DNA of 64,000 bases from Clostridia bacterium (GTDB lineage Bacteria; Bacillota; Clostridia; Christensenellales; Aristaeellaceae), in contig JAFYFC010000037.1 of NCBI GenBank assembly GCA_017543905.1, positions 1-64,000 on the forward strand, given 5' to 3'. Both the position numbers and the translations under genes were made by a program. The notes under the pieces are model-generated. The model did no database searches. It was not told where the DNA came from and saw only the letters and a list, made by a program, of their open reading frames with translations. Shown piece after piece: positions 8,276 through 16,655 of this stretch. Numbering within the stretch: position 1 is the first letter of the stretch; each line of letters starts with the position of its first letter.

Positions 8276-8304
8276 ATTAAAACACATAATTCACATTTTG
8301 TCAA
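8276..8304 (-). promoter_or_regulatory. Sigma-A promoter of the leftward sugar operon
   Basis: On the minus strand, TTGACA (8304-8299) and TTTAAT (8281-8276) are 17 bp apart. The -35 box lies inside the left dyad of the regulatory region. Confidence 0.8.
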
Positions 8305-8331
8305 GAGAAAAATTACATTTGTCTTGACAAA
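8297..8331. promoter_or_regulatory. Paired operator-like dyads between divergent promoters
   Basis: Two 14-bp dyads fit TTTGTCnnGAsAAA. They are at 8297-8310 (one mismatch) and 8318-8331 (perfect), with centres 21 bp apart, i.e. two helical turns. Each covers the -35 box of one of the two divergent promoters. Read together they also form TTGTCAAG-N16-CTTGACAA. The SorC-family regulator encoded at 12469 is the obvious candidate to bind here. Confidence 0.65.
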
Positions 8332-8352
8332 AGTTATAATTACATCTATAAT
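8324..8352 (+). promoter_or_regulatory. Consensus sigma-A promoter of the rightward sugar operon
   Basis: TTGACA (8324-8329) and TATAAT (8347-8352) are perfect consensus boxes 17 bp apart. The kinase start codon is 35 nt downstream. Confidence 0.9.
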
Positions 8353-8386
8353 AAACATTGTGAGGACAGTAAAGGAGGGCGCGCTT

Positions 8387-9793
8387 ATGCGTGAATACCG
8401 TCTGCTGGGTATAGACTGCGGACTTACAAACGTAAAGGCCGTCGTGTTCGACGCATGCGGCAACGCGCTCGTCAGCGCTGCCCGGCATACCCCGCCTGCG
8501 GAAAAATCCATCGACGCCACCGCGCTCTGGGAGGCTGCGTGCGACTGCATACGCGAGGTATGCGCAGGGCACGAGATAGCCGCCGCAGGCATATGCGGTC
8601 ACGGCAACGGGCTGTACGCGCTGGATTCAGACGGAAAGGTGCTGTGCGCGCTGCCGCCTATGGGCGGCGCACAGGCGGAGGCCGCACTCTCGGACGAAAC
8701 GGAATTTTTCCGCATAACGCGCCAGAATCCGTGGGCAGGGCAGCCTATGCAGCTGCTCAGGCGCGTCAAGGCCGAAAGCGAAGACATATACGCGCGCGTC
8801 GCCTGCGTACTGCACTGCAAGGATTATATACGTTACAGGCTGACCGGAGATTTGTACACGGATTACTCCGACGCTTCCGCCTCCGCGCTGCTGGACGCGC
8901 AAAAGGGCGTGTATGCGGACGAGCTTTTCCATATAAACGGGCTCGGCGCGCCGCGCGGCGTTTTTCCGCCGCTGCTGCGCGGATACGACGTCGCGGGCTG
9001 TGTCACGCATAAGGCCTCCGCGCTTACCGGTCTTAAGCAGGGCACGCCCGTCGCCGCCGGACTTATTGACTTAGACGCGTGCCGCATCGGCGCGGGCGTT
9101 ACCATGCCCGGGCAGGTCAGCGTCACGGCGGGCACCTGGGCGATCGCGACGGCTCCGACGAATAAGCTTATAGACGCGCGCTGCATCACTCAGAACTGCT
9201 TCAGCTTCGACCCCGCCGCGCGCATCGCGGTGGTTTCCGCGCCCGTGTCCTGCGTCAATCTGGATTGGTTCCTTGCGCGCTTCATGCCGGGCGTATCATA
9301 TAATGAAGCCGAACGCATCGCATCTGACGCCGCCAAAGAGCAGTCCGTGATATATCTGCCCTATCTTTACCGCGACATGGCCCGTCCGAAGCGCGAAGCG
9401 GCGTTTATCGGCATGACGCCGGACACCACAGCCGCACAGATGCTCAGGGCGGTATACGAGGGCGTGCTGTTCGCGCACATGGATCAGCTGCGCCGCCTCA
9501 AAAAGGCGGGCGTTCCCGCGAGCTCGGTGCGGCTGTCGGGAGGCGCGGCGCACTCCGCGTTTTGGCGGCAGCTGTTCGCGGACGGCTTCGGTCTGCCCGT
9601 GGAAACGACCCATGAAGCGCAGGTGGGCGCTTTAGGCGCGGCGATCATGGCCGCCTGCGCCTGCAATATATATCCAAACGTATCGGACGCTGCCGCCCAT
9701 ATGGTAAAGCCGGAGCAGGCGACGCTGCCCCGCGGCGCAGATTTGTTCGAAACGCAATTTTCAAGATTTATGGAATTGGCAGGTGAAGTCTGA
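8387..9793 (+). CDS. FGGY-family carbohydrate kinase
   Basis: A 468-aa sugar kinase. I chose the ATG at 8387 because AAAGGAGG lies 8-9 nt upstream; the open frame extends back to 8324, which would start inside the promoter. The sequence shows the N-terminal phosphate-binding motif (GIDCGLTNVKAVVFD), the FGGY signature region near CKDYIRYRLTGD, the AGTWA loop, and the C-terminal LSGGAAHSAFWRQLFAD adenine-binding segment. It should phosphorylate a ketose or polyol with ATP in the cytosol. It heads the operon kinase-SDR-aldolase-dehydrogenase-regulator. The branch resembles L-xylulose or tetritol kinases, but I cannot name the substrate. Confidence 0.88.
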   Translation: MREYRLLGIDCGLTNVKAVVFDACGNALVSAARHTPPAEKSIDATALWEAACDCIREVCAGHEIAAAGICGHGNGLYALDSDGKVLCALPPMGGAQAEAALSDETEFFRITRQNPWAGQPMQLLRRVKAESEDIYARVACVLHCKDYIRYRLTGDLYTDYSDASASALLDAQKGVYADELFHINGLGAPRGVFPPLLRGYDVAGCVTHKASALTGLKQGTPVAAGLIDLDACRIGAGVTMPGQVSVTAGTWAIATAPTNKLIDARCITQNCFSFDPAARIAVVSAPVSCVNLDWFLARFMPGVSYNEAERIASDAAKEQSVIYLPYLYRDMARPKREAAFIGMTPDTTAAQMLRAVYEGVLFAHMDQLRRLKKAGVPASSVRLSGGAAHSAFWRQLFADGFGLPVETTHEAQVGALGAAIMAACACNIYPNVSDAAAHMVKPEQATLPRGADLFETQFSRFMELAGEV

Positions 9794-10539
9794 TGGATTT
9801 CGGTCTTAAAGGAAAACACATACTCGTAACCGGCTCCTCCGACGGCTTCGGGAAAGCGCTCGCGCGAGTACTGAGCGCGGAAGGGGCGCGTCTGACGCTG
9901 CACGACCTTGCGATGAACGAAGACAAGCTTAAACAGCTGTGCGCGCAGCTGCCCCAATGCGATTACGAATGTGCGGACCTGTCCTCGCCGGACGAGGCCG
10001 CCGCGCTGTTTCACAGGGTGGACGGCCGTCTCCCAGTGGATATGCTGGTCAACAACGCGGCCGTCTGGCCCACCTCCTACGTCAGGGAGATGACGAGCGG
10101 AAGCTTCGAAAAGACTCTGTACATAAACCTCGTCGCGCCGTTCGTGCTCTGCCGCGAGTTTACGAACGCGCTGCGCGCAAGAGGCGCGAAGGGCAAGCTG
10201 GTAAACATGGTGTCGCAGGCGGCGTTCCACGGCTCGACCAGCGGCCACGCGCATTACGCGGCCAGCAAGGCGGGACTGGTGGGCTTTTCGATCTCGCTGG
10301 CGAGGGAGGTCGCGCCGGAGGGCATAAACGTGAACTGCGTGGCTCCCGGAATGATGCGCACGCCCATGAACCGCAAGGCTTTGGAGGAACGGGAGGAAGA
10401 GTATCTCAGGCGCATACCGCTGGGGCGCATAGCAGATCCGGAGGAGGTCGCCTACGCGGTGGCGTTCCTGCTGGGCAACAAGAGCGATTACATCACCGGC
10501 GCCACCCTGGATCTCACGGGCGGCATGCTGATGCGATAA
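9793..10539 (+). CDS. SDR-family oxidoreductase
   Basis: A 248-aa short-chain dehydrogenase with the cofactor motif TGSSDGFG (about 13-20), NNAA near 83, and the catalytic YAASK preceded by a Ser in MVSQAAFHGSTSGHAH. The C-terminal part (DYITGATLDLTGGMLM) is typical of FabG-like sugar dehydrogenases. The ATG overlaps the kinase stop codon (TGATG), so translation is coupled. It probably makes the keto-sugar used by the kinase or acts on the phosphorylated product. Substrate not determined. Confidence 0.88.
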   Translation: MDFGLKGKHILVTGSSDGFGKALARVLSAEGARLTLHDLAMNEDKLKQLCAQLPQCDYECADLSSPDEAAALFHRVDGRLPVDMLVNNAAVWPTSYVREMTSGSFEKTLYINLVAPFVLCREFTNALRARGAKGKLVNMVSQAAFHGSTSGHAHYAASKAGLVGFSISLAREVAPEGINVNCVAPGMMRTPMNRKALEEREEEYLRRIPLGRIADPEEVAYAVAFLLGNKSDYITGATLDLTGGMLMR

Positions 10540-10557
10540 GAAGCGGAGGGCAGGAAT

Positions 10558-11439
10558 ATGGCACTTACCAATCTTACCGGGATGCTGAACGACGCGCGGC
10601 AGAAGGGCTACGCGATCCCGGCTTTCGACGTAAGCAACTTTGAGATGATACGCGCGGTCGCTGAGGTGTGTGAAGAAGAGAAAAGCCCCGCGATATTCAT
10701 GCTCCTGAACGCGGACATGCCGGGCATTTCGCTTAAGCTGCTGGTGGATCAGATCAGATCCGCCGCCGCGCAGATCAGCGTGCCAGTGTGCATCCATCAC
10801 GACCACGCGACAAGCTTCGAGCAAATCGCCCGCTCGATCGACGCGGGCGTGACCAGCGTTATGATAGACGGCAGCACTCTGCCCTACGACGAAAACGTGC
10901 GCGTAACCCGGCAGGTGACGTCTTACGCTCATCCCCTCGGCATCACCGTAGAGGCAGAGCTCGGGCACGTAGCGGACGCAATAGGCGGTCTTACCGAAAC
11001 GCGCACGGCCAGCGCCAGCGACGACGATATAGAGCGCGCGCTCACCCGTCCCGAGGAGGCCAGGCGCTTTATAGAGCTGACGGAAGTGGACTGTCTTGCT
11101 GTTGCGATCGGCACCGCGCACGGCGTATACGTAAGCACGCCCACGCTGCGCTTCGAGCTGCTCAGGCGCATAAACGAACAGTCCCCCTCTCCGCTGGTGC
11201 TGCACGGCGGCAGCGGCACGCCCGACCCGGACGTTCAGCGCGCGATCAGTCTGGGCATAACCAAAATAAACATATACTCCGAGGTGCTCGCCGCCCTGAA
11301 CAGCGGGCTTAAGGATAAGCTCGATACGCTCGAAAACCTCTCCGCGTGGCCCTGCGTGGTGTATTCGCTGGCGAGGGAGCGCATGCGCGAGGTGATACGC
11401 CACAAGATACGCACCTTCGGCTCGAACGGGAGGGCATAA
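10558..11439 (+). CDS. Class II (zinc) ketose-bisphosphate aldolase
   Basis: A 293-aa member of the FbaA/GatY/KbaY family, which cleaves a ketose phosphate into DHAP and an aldehyde. Zinc-site elements are visible: IHHDHA (about 79-84), AELGHVAD (about 137) and LHGGSGTPDPDVQ (about 220). The GITKINIYSEV segment near the C-terminus is the usual DHAP phosphate-binding end. Length is normal. It lies 18 nt after the SDR gene with GGAGGG upstream of the ATG. With a kinase in the same operon, the substrate is more likely a ketose-1-phosphate or tagatose-type phosphate than glycolytic fructose bisphosphate. Confidence 0.9.
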   Translation: MALTNLTGMLNDARQKGYAIPAFDVSNFEMIRAVAEVCEEEKSPAIFMLLNADMPGISLKLLVDQIRSAAAQISVPVCIHHDHATSFEQIARSIDAGVTSVMIDGSTLPYDENVRVTRQVTSYAHPLGITVEAELGHVADAIGGLTETRTASASDDDIERALTRPEEARRFIELTEVDCLAVAIGTAHGVYVSTPTLRFELLRRINEQSPSPLVLHGGSGTPDPDVQRAISLGITKINIYSEVLAALNSGLKDKLDTLENLSAWPCVVYSLARERMREVIRHKIRTFGSNGRA

Positions 11440-11442
11440 AGC

Positions 11443-12456
11443 ATGAAGCTCGTAGGCATCGGCGATTTGTTCATCCCCGCGCGCTACATCGAAAAGGGCT
11501 TCGCGCCGCTCAGGGAAAAGGGGCACGAGTTATATACGCTCGACTGGCCGCTTGAAAGCTTTCAGGCGCTGCAGGCGATCAATCTCGACATAGAGCAGCA
11601 CGGCTGCGAGGCCGTGCCCGCGCCGGAGTGCGCATTTGAGGCGTGCAGGGACGCGGAGGTAATAATCACACAGTTCTGTCCGGTGAACAGCGCGCTTATC
11701 GAAGCCTGCCCGGGTCTCAGGGCCGTGGGCGTGCTGCGCGGCGGCACCGAAAACGTAAACGCCGAAGCGCTTAAAGCCAGAGGCATAGAATTATTCAACT
11801 CCCCCGGAAGAAACGCCGAATCTGTTGCAGATTTTACAGTAGGCATGTTAATATGTGAAACGCGCAACATCGCAAGAGGCTTTTTAGGGCTCAAAACCGG
11901 CAAATGGATACGCGAATATCCAAACAGCGGTGCGATCCCCGATCTGTGCGGACACACGCTCGGCCTTATCGGCTGCGGCGCGATAGGTCAGAAGGTCGCA
12001 AGAAAGCTGAGCGGCTTCGATATGCGCGTGCTGGGCTTCGATCCCTACGCGAACGCAGAGGCGTGCGCGGCCGTGGGAATAGAAATCGTCGAGCTTGAGA
12101 CGCTGCTCAGGCAGAGCGATTACGTGAGCGTGCACGCGCGTCTTACAGCCGAAAACCGGGGCATGCTCGGCAAGGACGAGTTCGCGATTATGAAGGACGG
12201 CGCTTACCTCGTCAATACCTCCCGCGCGGGGCTGATAGACGAAAACGCGCTGTGCGAGGCGCTTGCCTCCGGTAAGCTTGCGGGCGCGGCGCTGGACGTG
12301 TTCGAGCACGAGCCTCCCGCGCCTGACGATCCGCTGCTCAGCCTGCCCAACGTAACTCTGACGCCGCACATGGCAGGCGGCTCGAACGACGCGTTTTTCA
12401 ATACGCCCCGCCTGCTGCTGGGCAGGATGGAGGGATGGTTCGATGCCCATACGTAA
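11443..12456 (+). CDS. D-isomer-specific 2-hydroxyacid dehydrogenase
   Basis: A 337-aa NAD-dependent dehydrogenase. The Rossmann motif GLIGCGAIGQKVA is near residue 172. The catalytic Arg lies in NTSRAGLID (about 262), an acidic residue follows, and the His lies in TPHMAGGSNDA (about 308). It should interconvert a 2-keto acid or glyoxylate-like product and the D-hydroxy acid. It begins 3 nt after the aldolase stop codon. The neighbours suggest it disposes of the second aldolase product after oxidation, but this is inference. SerA/PdxB-like family members share the fold; there is no ACT domain, so it is not a standard serine-pathway SerA. Confidence 0.85.
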   Translation: MKLVGIGDLFIPARYIEKGFAPLREKGHELYTLDWPLESFQALQAINLDIEQHGCEAVPAPECAFEACRDAEVIITQFCPVNSALIEACPGLRAVGVLRGGTENVNAEALKARGIELFNSPGRNAESVADFTVGMLICETRNIARGFLGLKTGKWIREYPNSGAIPDLCGHTLGLIGCGAIGQKVARKLSGFDMRVLGFDPYANAEACAAVGIEIVELETLLRQSDYVSVHARLTAENRGMLGKDEFAIMKDGAYLVNTSRAGLIDENALCEALASGKLAGAALDVFEHEPPAPDDPLLSLPNVTLTPHMAGGSNDAFFNTPRLLLGRMEGWFDAHT

Positions 12457-12468
12457 GGGAGTGTGACG

Positions 12469-13416
12469 ATGCAGTCAAAAGGGGAAATGCAGTCGCTGCT
12501 GCAGGTAGCGAGCATGTACTACAAGGATCACATCAATCAGCAGGAGATCGCCGACAAGATGGGCATCACCCGCCAGACGGTGAACCGTCTGCTCAAAAAG
12601 GCGGAGCTGACGGGGGTGGTCGAATTCCGCATACACAATCCCCTCGAGGCGCTGCCGGAGCTTTCCGCAAAGCTCGAGCAGCGCTTTGGGCTTAAGCGTG
12701 CGCTGGTGGTGCCCTGCAAATTCCGCGACCGGGAAATGGTGACGAACATCATCGCGCAGTTCGCGGCGCAGTATATCGCCGCGCTGGTCGAAGAGGGCGC
12801 CGAAAACATAGGCCTGTCGTGGGGCCGTACCGTATATCATTCCATACTGAATCTGCCCGTGGCTTACTGCGGGGACGCGACCTTCTTTCCCCTTGTCGGC
12901 GCCAGCAGCCAGACTGCGGAATACTTTATGATAAACGAGATCGTGCGGCGCGCCGCGTCCACCATGAACGCGCGCGCGGTCTACACCTATATACCCGCAG
13001 ACCCCGGCTCCCGTGAAGACGCCGAGCTGTTCAGGCGCACGAAGGTATACGAGATCATAGACAATTATTGGAAGCATATCGATCTGGCCGTGATGGGCAT
13101 CGGCGTGAACCCGGTGCTCGAAATCGGCAGCCGCGCGGAGTATCCCGGCGAGAGGTACGTGCGCTCCAGCGTGCTCGACGACGCGGTCGGCGATATGCTG
13201 ACCCATTATTTCGACGCGAGCGGCAGATTTATTCCCCTCGATCAGGCCAATATACTCTGCGCCAGTATAGACAACCTGCGCGCGGCCAAGCGCGTGCTGG
13301 CGATCGCCGGCGGCAAGGACAAGCTCATGCCCATCTGCTCCGCCCTGAAAACGGGCATAATCACGGACTTCATAACGGACGAGCTCGTGTGCGAGTGCCT
13401 GCTCAAAATGAGATAG
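12469..13416 (+). CDS. SorC-family sugar-binding transcriptional regulator
   Basis: A 315-aa protein counting from the ATG at 12469, which has AAGGGA 8 nt upstream; a GTG two codons earlier is less well placed. The N-terminus is a helix-turn-helix (INQQEIADKMGITRQTVNRL, about 19-38). The rest is the SorC/DeoR-type effector domain that binds phosphorylated sugars and resembles a sugar-phosphate isomerase fold (GLSWGRTVYHSI near 120; GIGVNPVLEIGS near 208). It is last in the operon it probably controls. The dyads at 8297-8331 are candidate operators. The ligand would be an intermediate made by the kinase. Confidence 0.9.
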   Translation: MQSKGEMQSLLQVASMYYKDHINQQEIADKMGITRQTVNRLLKKAELTGVVEFRIHNPLEALPELSAKLEQRFGLKRALVVPCKFRDREMVTNIIAQFAAQYIAALVEEGAENIGLSWGRTVYHSILNLPVAYCGDATFFPLVGASSQTAEYFMINEIVRRAASTMNARAVYTYIPADPGSREDAELFRRTKVYEIIDNYWKHIDLAVMGIGVNPVLEIGSRAEYPGERYVRSSVLDDAVGDMLTHYFDASGRFIPLDQANILCASIDNLRAAKRVLAIAGGKDKLMPICSALKTGIITDFITDELVCECLLKMR

Positions 13417-13446
13417 CCACGGCTGAGATAATCATTTCGCATGAAA

Positions 13447-13483
13447 AAGCGCGCCCTCCGCAGTGCTGGGGAAAGGCGCGCTT
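13447..13483 (-). terminator. Terminator of the hisS operon, between convergent genes
   Basis: The arms AAGCGCGCC and GGCGCGCTT are followed on the minus strand by a TTTTT run. On the plus strand the stem also lies 30 nt after the regulator gene but lacks a U-run there. Confidence 0.7.
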
Positions 13484-13519
13484 CGATATTATAGAACGCT
13501 TTATGTAGCCTGACTGGTT

Positions 13520-14362
13520 TCAGAGTATCCGTCCGGCGTTTGCGAGCAGCAGCGTGAGGACGCTGTTCAGGCCCACGCCCGCGAGAGTCACTATCCCGCC
13601 GAAGGAGCGGTTTTTGACAGGAGACGTCGCAAGCAGCGCTATTATGCCCGCCGCGCACAGTCCCGCGGTTATCCACAGCGGCCACACGCTCACGCTGTCC
13701 CACAGGAACACCTCGAGCACGCACACCGCCGCGGGCAGCAAGCCCGCCAGCGAAAAGCCGTTCAGCGCGAAATCCACCGCCCAGCCGGTCAGCGCGGCCA
13801 TGCTGATTATCTCTATATATTCCTTCCAGTCCAGCGGTCCGCCGTTTTTGTAGCAGTACAGGTTGCCCGCCATCAGCAGTATGCCCAGCGCCGCCTTCAG
13901 CCACTGGGTGTTCTCGCTTCCGCGCACGAGCGCGCAGGCCCACAGCGCGGTGCCGACCTCGAAGCCGAGGCGGACCAGCTCCTTCCCTCCGGCCAGAAAC
14001 TCGAAGCCCTTGTACACCTTCGCGCTCTCGACAGTGTAGGCGGGCTGCGCGCAGTACCACGCGGGCATCAGAAACAGCAAAAGCCCCGGTATCAGCAGAT
14101 ACTGCCTGCGCGTGTCCGAAAGCAGCAAAAGTATAAGCCCGATTATCCATGCCGCCTGTATGATAACGTTGGCTGTGAACTCGCCGTTTCCGAGCGCGTC
14201 GAGAAAGCGCCCCGGCGCGGGCACGGACAGGCAGTTGTATTCCTTCACGAAATCCAGCAGCTTATAAAACACGAACGCGAAGGGTATCAGCACGAGCTTC
14301 CACGCCCATGCCTGCGGGGCCGATTTCGCGCCGGCTTTCCTTTTTTTCTTTTTTGCAGCCAT
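13520..14362 (-). CDS. Conserved-looking polytopic membrane protein, function unknown
   Basis: A 280-aa protein with a lysine-rich N-terminus (MAAKKKKRKAG) followed by roughly seven to eight hydrophobic segments. I recognise no catalytic motif. It starts 14 nt after the hisS stop codon, on the same strand, so the two are co-transcribed and end at the terminator 13447-13483. The positive N-terminus predicts that end lies in the cytoplasm. The codon pattern matches its neighbours, so the frame is real. Function cannot be assigned from sequence alone. Confidence 0.75.
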   Translation of the reverse strand: MAAKKKKRKAGAKSAPQAWAWKLVLIPFAFVFYKLLDFVKEYNCLSVPAPGRFLDALGNGEFTANVIIQAAWIIGLILLLLSDTRRQYLLIPGLLLFLMPAWYCAQPAYTVESAKVYKGFEFLAGGKELVRLGFEVGTALWACALVRGSENTQWLKAALGILLMAGNLYCYKNGGPLDWKEYIEIISMAALTGWAVDFALNGFSLAGLLPAAVCVLEVFLWDSVSVWPLWITAGLCAAGIIALLATSPVKNRSFGGIVTLAGVGLNSVLTLLLANAGRIL

Positions 14363-14376
14363 GTTCCGCCTCCGGC

Positions 14377-15624
14377 TCAGCCGACGCTCTTGCCGCCCAG
14401 CGGCTTTATTTCTTCGTTGTCGAAGAACGCCGCCGCGCTGAAGCCCGCGCTTTCGAGCGCGCCGAACTGTTTGCCGAGCTTTTTCTGCTGCTTAAGCACG
14501 GTCACGCTGTATTCGCTTCTGAGCCGCGCCGCCTTTTTGAGCACCTCGCCAAACGGCGCGTCCTCAAGGTACAAAAGCGCGAGCTTTTTGGGCGCGGGGG
14601 TCTGGTACGCCTGCTGTTCGAGTATCGCGCAAATGCGCTCGAAGCCTATCGAGAAGCCCACCGCGGGCACATCGGTGCCCGTAAACTTGCCCACCATGCC
14701 GTCGTAGCGTCCGCCGCCCGCGATCGCGGCATTAAACGCCGCGCAGCTTATTTCGAACACGCAGCCCGTGTAATAGCCCTGTCCGCGCACGAGCGAGGGC
14801 GCGTACTGCACGGAGTAGGTGCCGCCTGATACCGCGCGCGCGGTGTCTATGATGTATTCAAGCCTGTCCGCCGCGGACGTGTCGTTTAGCATGCGCTTTA
14901 CGTCCTCAAGCGTCAGACTGCCCTTGGTCAAAAGCGCGCTGAGCGCGTCGATTGCCCCTGCGGGGAAGCCCTTTTCCGTCAGCTCGTCCCGCACGCCGTC
15001 CGCGCCGATTTTATCGAGCTTGTCGAACGTTATGCACACGCTGTCCAGCTGCTCCGGCGCGAAGCCCATGTTTTCGAGCATGCCGCGCAGCATACGCCGG
15101 TCGTTTATGTTTACGGTGAAGTCGTTAAAGCCGATGTTCAGAAGCGCGCGCGCGGTGACGTCTATAAGCTCGATCTCCGCCTGCGGGCTGTCGTCGCCGA
15201 GTATGTCTATGTCGCACTGCACGAATTCGCGCCAGCGCCCCTTTTGCGGTCTTTCCGCGCGGAACACGCGGTCGGTCTGTATTACCTTGAACGGAGAAGG
15301 CAGCTTTTCGCGGTTAAGCGCGTAAAAGCGGGAAAGCGGCACGGTCAGATCGTACCTGAGCCCCATGTCGCACAGTGCGGCCTCGCCGCCCGAGGCGAGC
15401 GCCTCGTCCAGCTTCTCGCCGCGCTTCAAAACCTTGAAAATCAGGTTCAGGTTGTCTCCGCCGTCGCTCTTGTCGAGGTTTTCCATATCCTCGAGCATGG
15501 GCGTGGATATGCGCTCGAAGCCGCTTTGGCGGTAGGTTTCGAGTATTTTGCCCTGTACATAGTCTCTTAAACGCATTTCCGAGGGCAGATAGTCCCTCAT
15601 GCCCTTTACGGGATTCGTCTTCAT
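14377..15624 (-). CDS. hisS: Histidine--tRNA ligase
   Basis: A 415-aa class II synthetase that charges tRNA-His. Motif 1 is in the ERISTPMLE region. Motif 2 is RAERPQKGRWREFVQCDID. The histidine A loop is GQGYYTGCVFEI, and motif 3 is GFSIGFERI. The N-terminus (VKGMRDYLP) and a C-terminal anticodon-binding domain are present, so it is a full synthetase and not the HisZ paralogue. It has its own promoter at 15664-15692. It sits apart from the secDF-recJ-relA-dtd run at 48-58 kb, with which hisS is usually linked in Bacillus and relatives. Confidence 0.93.
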   Translation of the reverse strand: MKTNPVKGMRDYLPSEMRLRDYVQGKILETYRQSGFERISTPMLEDMENLDKSDGGDNLNLIFKVLKRGEKLDEALASGGEAALCDMGLRYDLTVPLSRFYALNREKLPSPFKVIQTDRVFRAERPQKGRWREFVQCDIDILGDDSPQAEIELIDVTARALLNIGFNDFTVNINDRRMLRGMLENMGFAPEQLDSVCITFDKLDKIGADGVRDELTEKGFPAGAIDALSALLTKGSLTLEDVKRMLNDTSAADRLEYIIDTARAVSGGTYSVQYAPSLVRGQGYYTGCVFEISCAAFNAAIAGGGRYDGMVGKFTGTDVPAVGFSIGFERICAILEQQAYQTPAPKKLALLYLEDAPFGEVLKKAARLRSEYSVTVLKQQKKLGKQFGALESAGFSAAAFFDNEEIKPLGGKSVG

Positions 15625-15663
15625 AATTAGTATGCTCCTTGCGGTAATCGCCGTTTTGACAGG

Positions 15664-15692
15664 ATTATATCATCGCCGTATTAATTTCACAA
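15664..15692 (-). promoter_or_regulatory. Sigma-A promoter of hisS
   Basis: On the minus strand, TTGTGA (15692-15687) and TATAAT (15669-15664) are 17 bp apart. The leader to the ATG is only about 35 nt, so there is no room for a T-box riboswitch. Confidence 0.75.
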
Positions 15693-15698
15693 CACGCC

Positions 15699-16655
15699 TC
15701 ACAGCGCTTTTCTTATATATTCCGCCTGCTCCGCGCTTATGTCCGCGTCCGCCGCCTCGAATACCGGCTTCAGCTGCTCCGGTCTGCTCGCGCCGACCAG
15801 CGGGACCAGCGGGAAGGGCTGTCTGCGCAGCCACAAAAGCGCCAGCGCGCCTACGCTGAGTCCGGTCTCATTGCTGATTTCTTTGCATCGCGCGTATATC
15901 GCGCGGTTTTCGTCCGTGAGGAAGCGGCGTCTCGCCTTGTCCGGCAGCCCCTCCTCGCCCTTTTCGTCGAGCAGCGTCAGAAAGCCCTTGGCCTGCGAGG
16001 AGTACGGCGTCATGAGCATGCCCGCGTCTTTGTGCATTTTAAGCATTTCCGCGTCCGCCTGCACGAGGCTGTGATCGTCGGGCTTGGTCTGCACGGCCAG
16101 CGAAAACTGCGGCTGGTTTGCGTAAAACGGGGTCAGGCCGTGCGCGCGGGCGTACGCGTTCGCCTCGAGTATGCGCGCGGTCGACCAGTTGCTCGCGCCG
16201 AGCAGGCGCGTCATGCCGCGCTCGACAAGCTCCTGCAGCGTTTCCATCACCTCGCCTGCGCTGAAGGCGGTATTGTCGCGGTGCAGCCAGTAGATGTCCA
16301 CGTGATCCGTTCTGAGACAGTCGAGGCTTTCGCTGACGTCCTTAAGTATCTCCGCGCGCGAAAGGCGGCCCGCCGGCGCGGTCCCCAGCACGTGATGCGC
16401 GCCCTTGGTGCTTAAAAATATCCTGCCGTGCAAACGGTTTTCGTCCATCCATTTGCCTATGACGCGCTCGCTCTCGCCGTTTTTGGGCGTAACGAAATCT
16501 CCGTATACGTGCGCGGTGTCTATGTAGTTTCCGCCCGCGTCCGCAAACGCGTCCAGCAGCGCACGCGAGGCAGCTTCATTCAGCTTGCCGCCGAAATCCG
16601 TGCTGCCCAGCGCGAAAACCGAGGCCTGACGTCCGCCGATCGATATGTATTTCAT
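15699..16655 (-). CDS. Aldo/keto reductase
   Basis: A 318-aa NADPH-dependent reductase with a TIM-barrel pattern. The catalytic tetrad is visible: Asp in NYIDTAHVYG, Tyr in HVYG, Lys in LSTKGAHH and His in YWLHRD. The C-terminal cofactor segment is VPLVGASRPEQL. It belongs to the YghZ/Tas-like broad family that reduces aldehydes and ketoses. The start codon overlaps the stop of the upstream DUF523 gene by 4 nt (ATGA), so they are translationally coupled. No specific substrate can be deduced. Confidence 0.9.
   Translation of the reverse strand: MKYISIGGRQASVFALGSTDFGGKLNEAASRALLDAFADAGGNYIDTAHVYGDFVTPKNGESERVIGKWMDENRLHGRIFLSTKGAHHVLGTAPAGRLSRAEILKDVSESLDCLRTDHVDIYWLHRDNTAFSAGEVMETLQELVERGMTRLLGASNWSTARILEANAYARAHGLTPFYANQPQFSLAVQTKPDDHSLVQADAEMLKMHKDAGMLMTPYSSQAKGFLTLLDEKGEEGLPDKARRRFLTDENRAIYARCKEISNETGLSVGALALLWLRRQPFPLVPLVGASRPEQLKPVFEAADADISAEQAEYIRKAL

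Noticed and set aside
9484-11526. 680-aa minus-strand open frame
   Set aside because: Antisense to the kinase, SDR and aldolase genes; composition typical of a shadow frame and no domain seen.
15625-15698. T-box riboswitch before hisS
   Set aside because: The promoter leaves only about 35 nt of leader, too short for a T-box.
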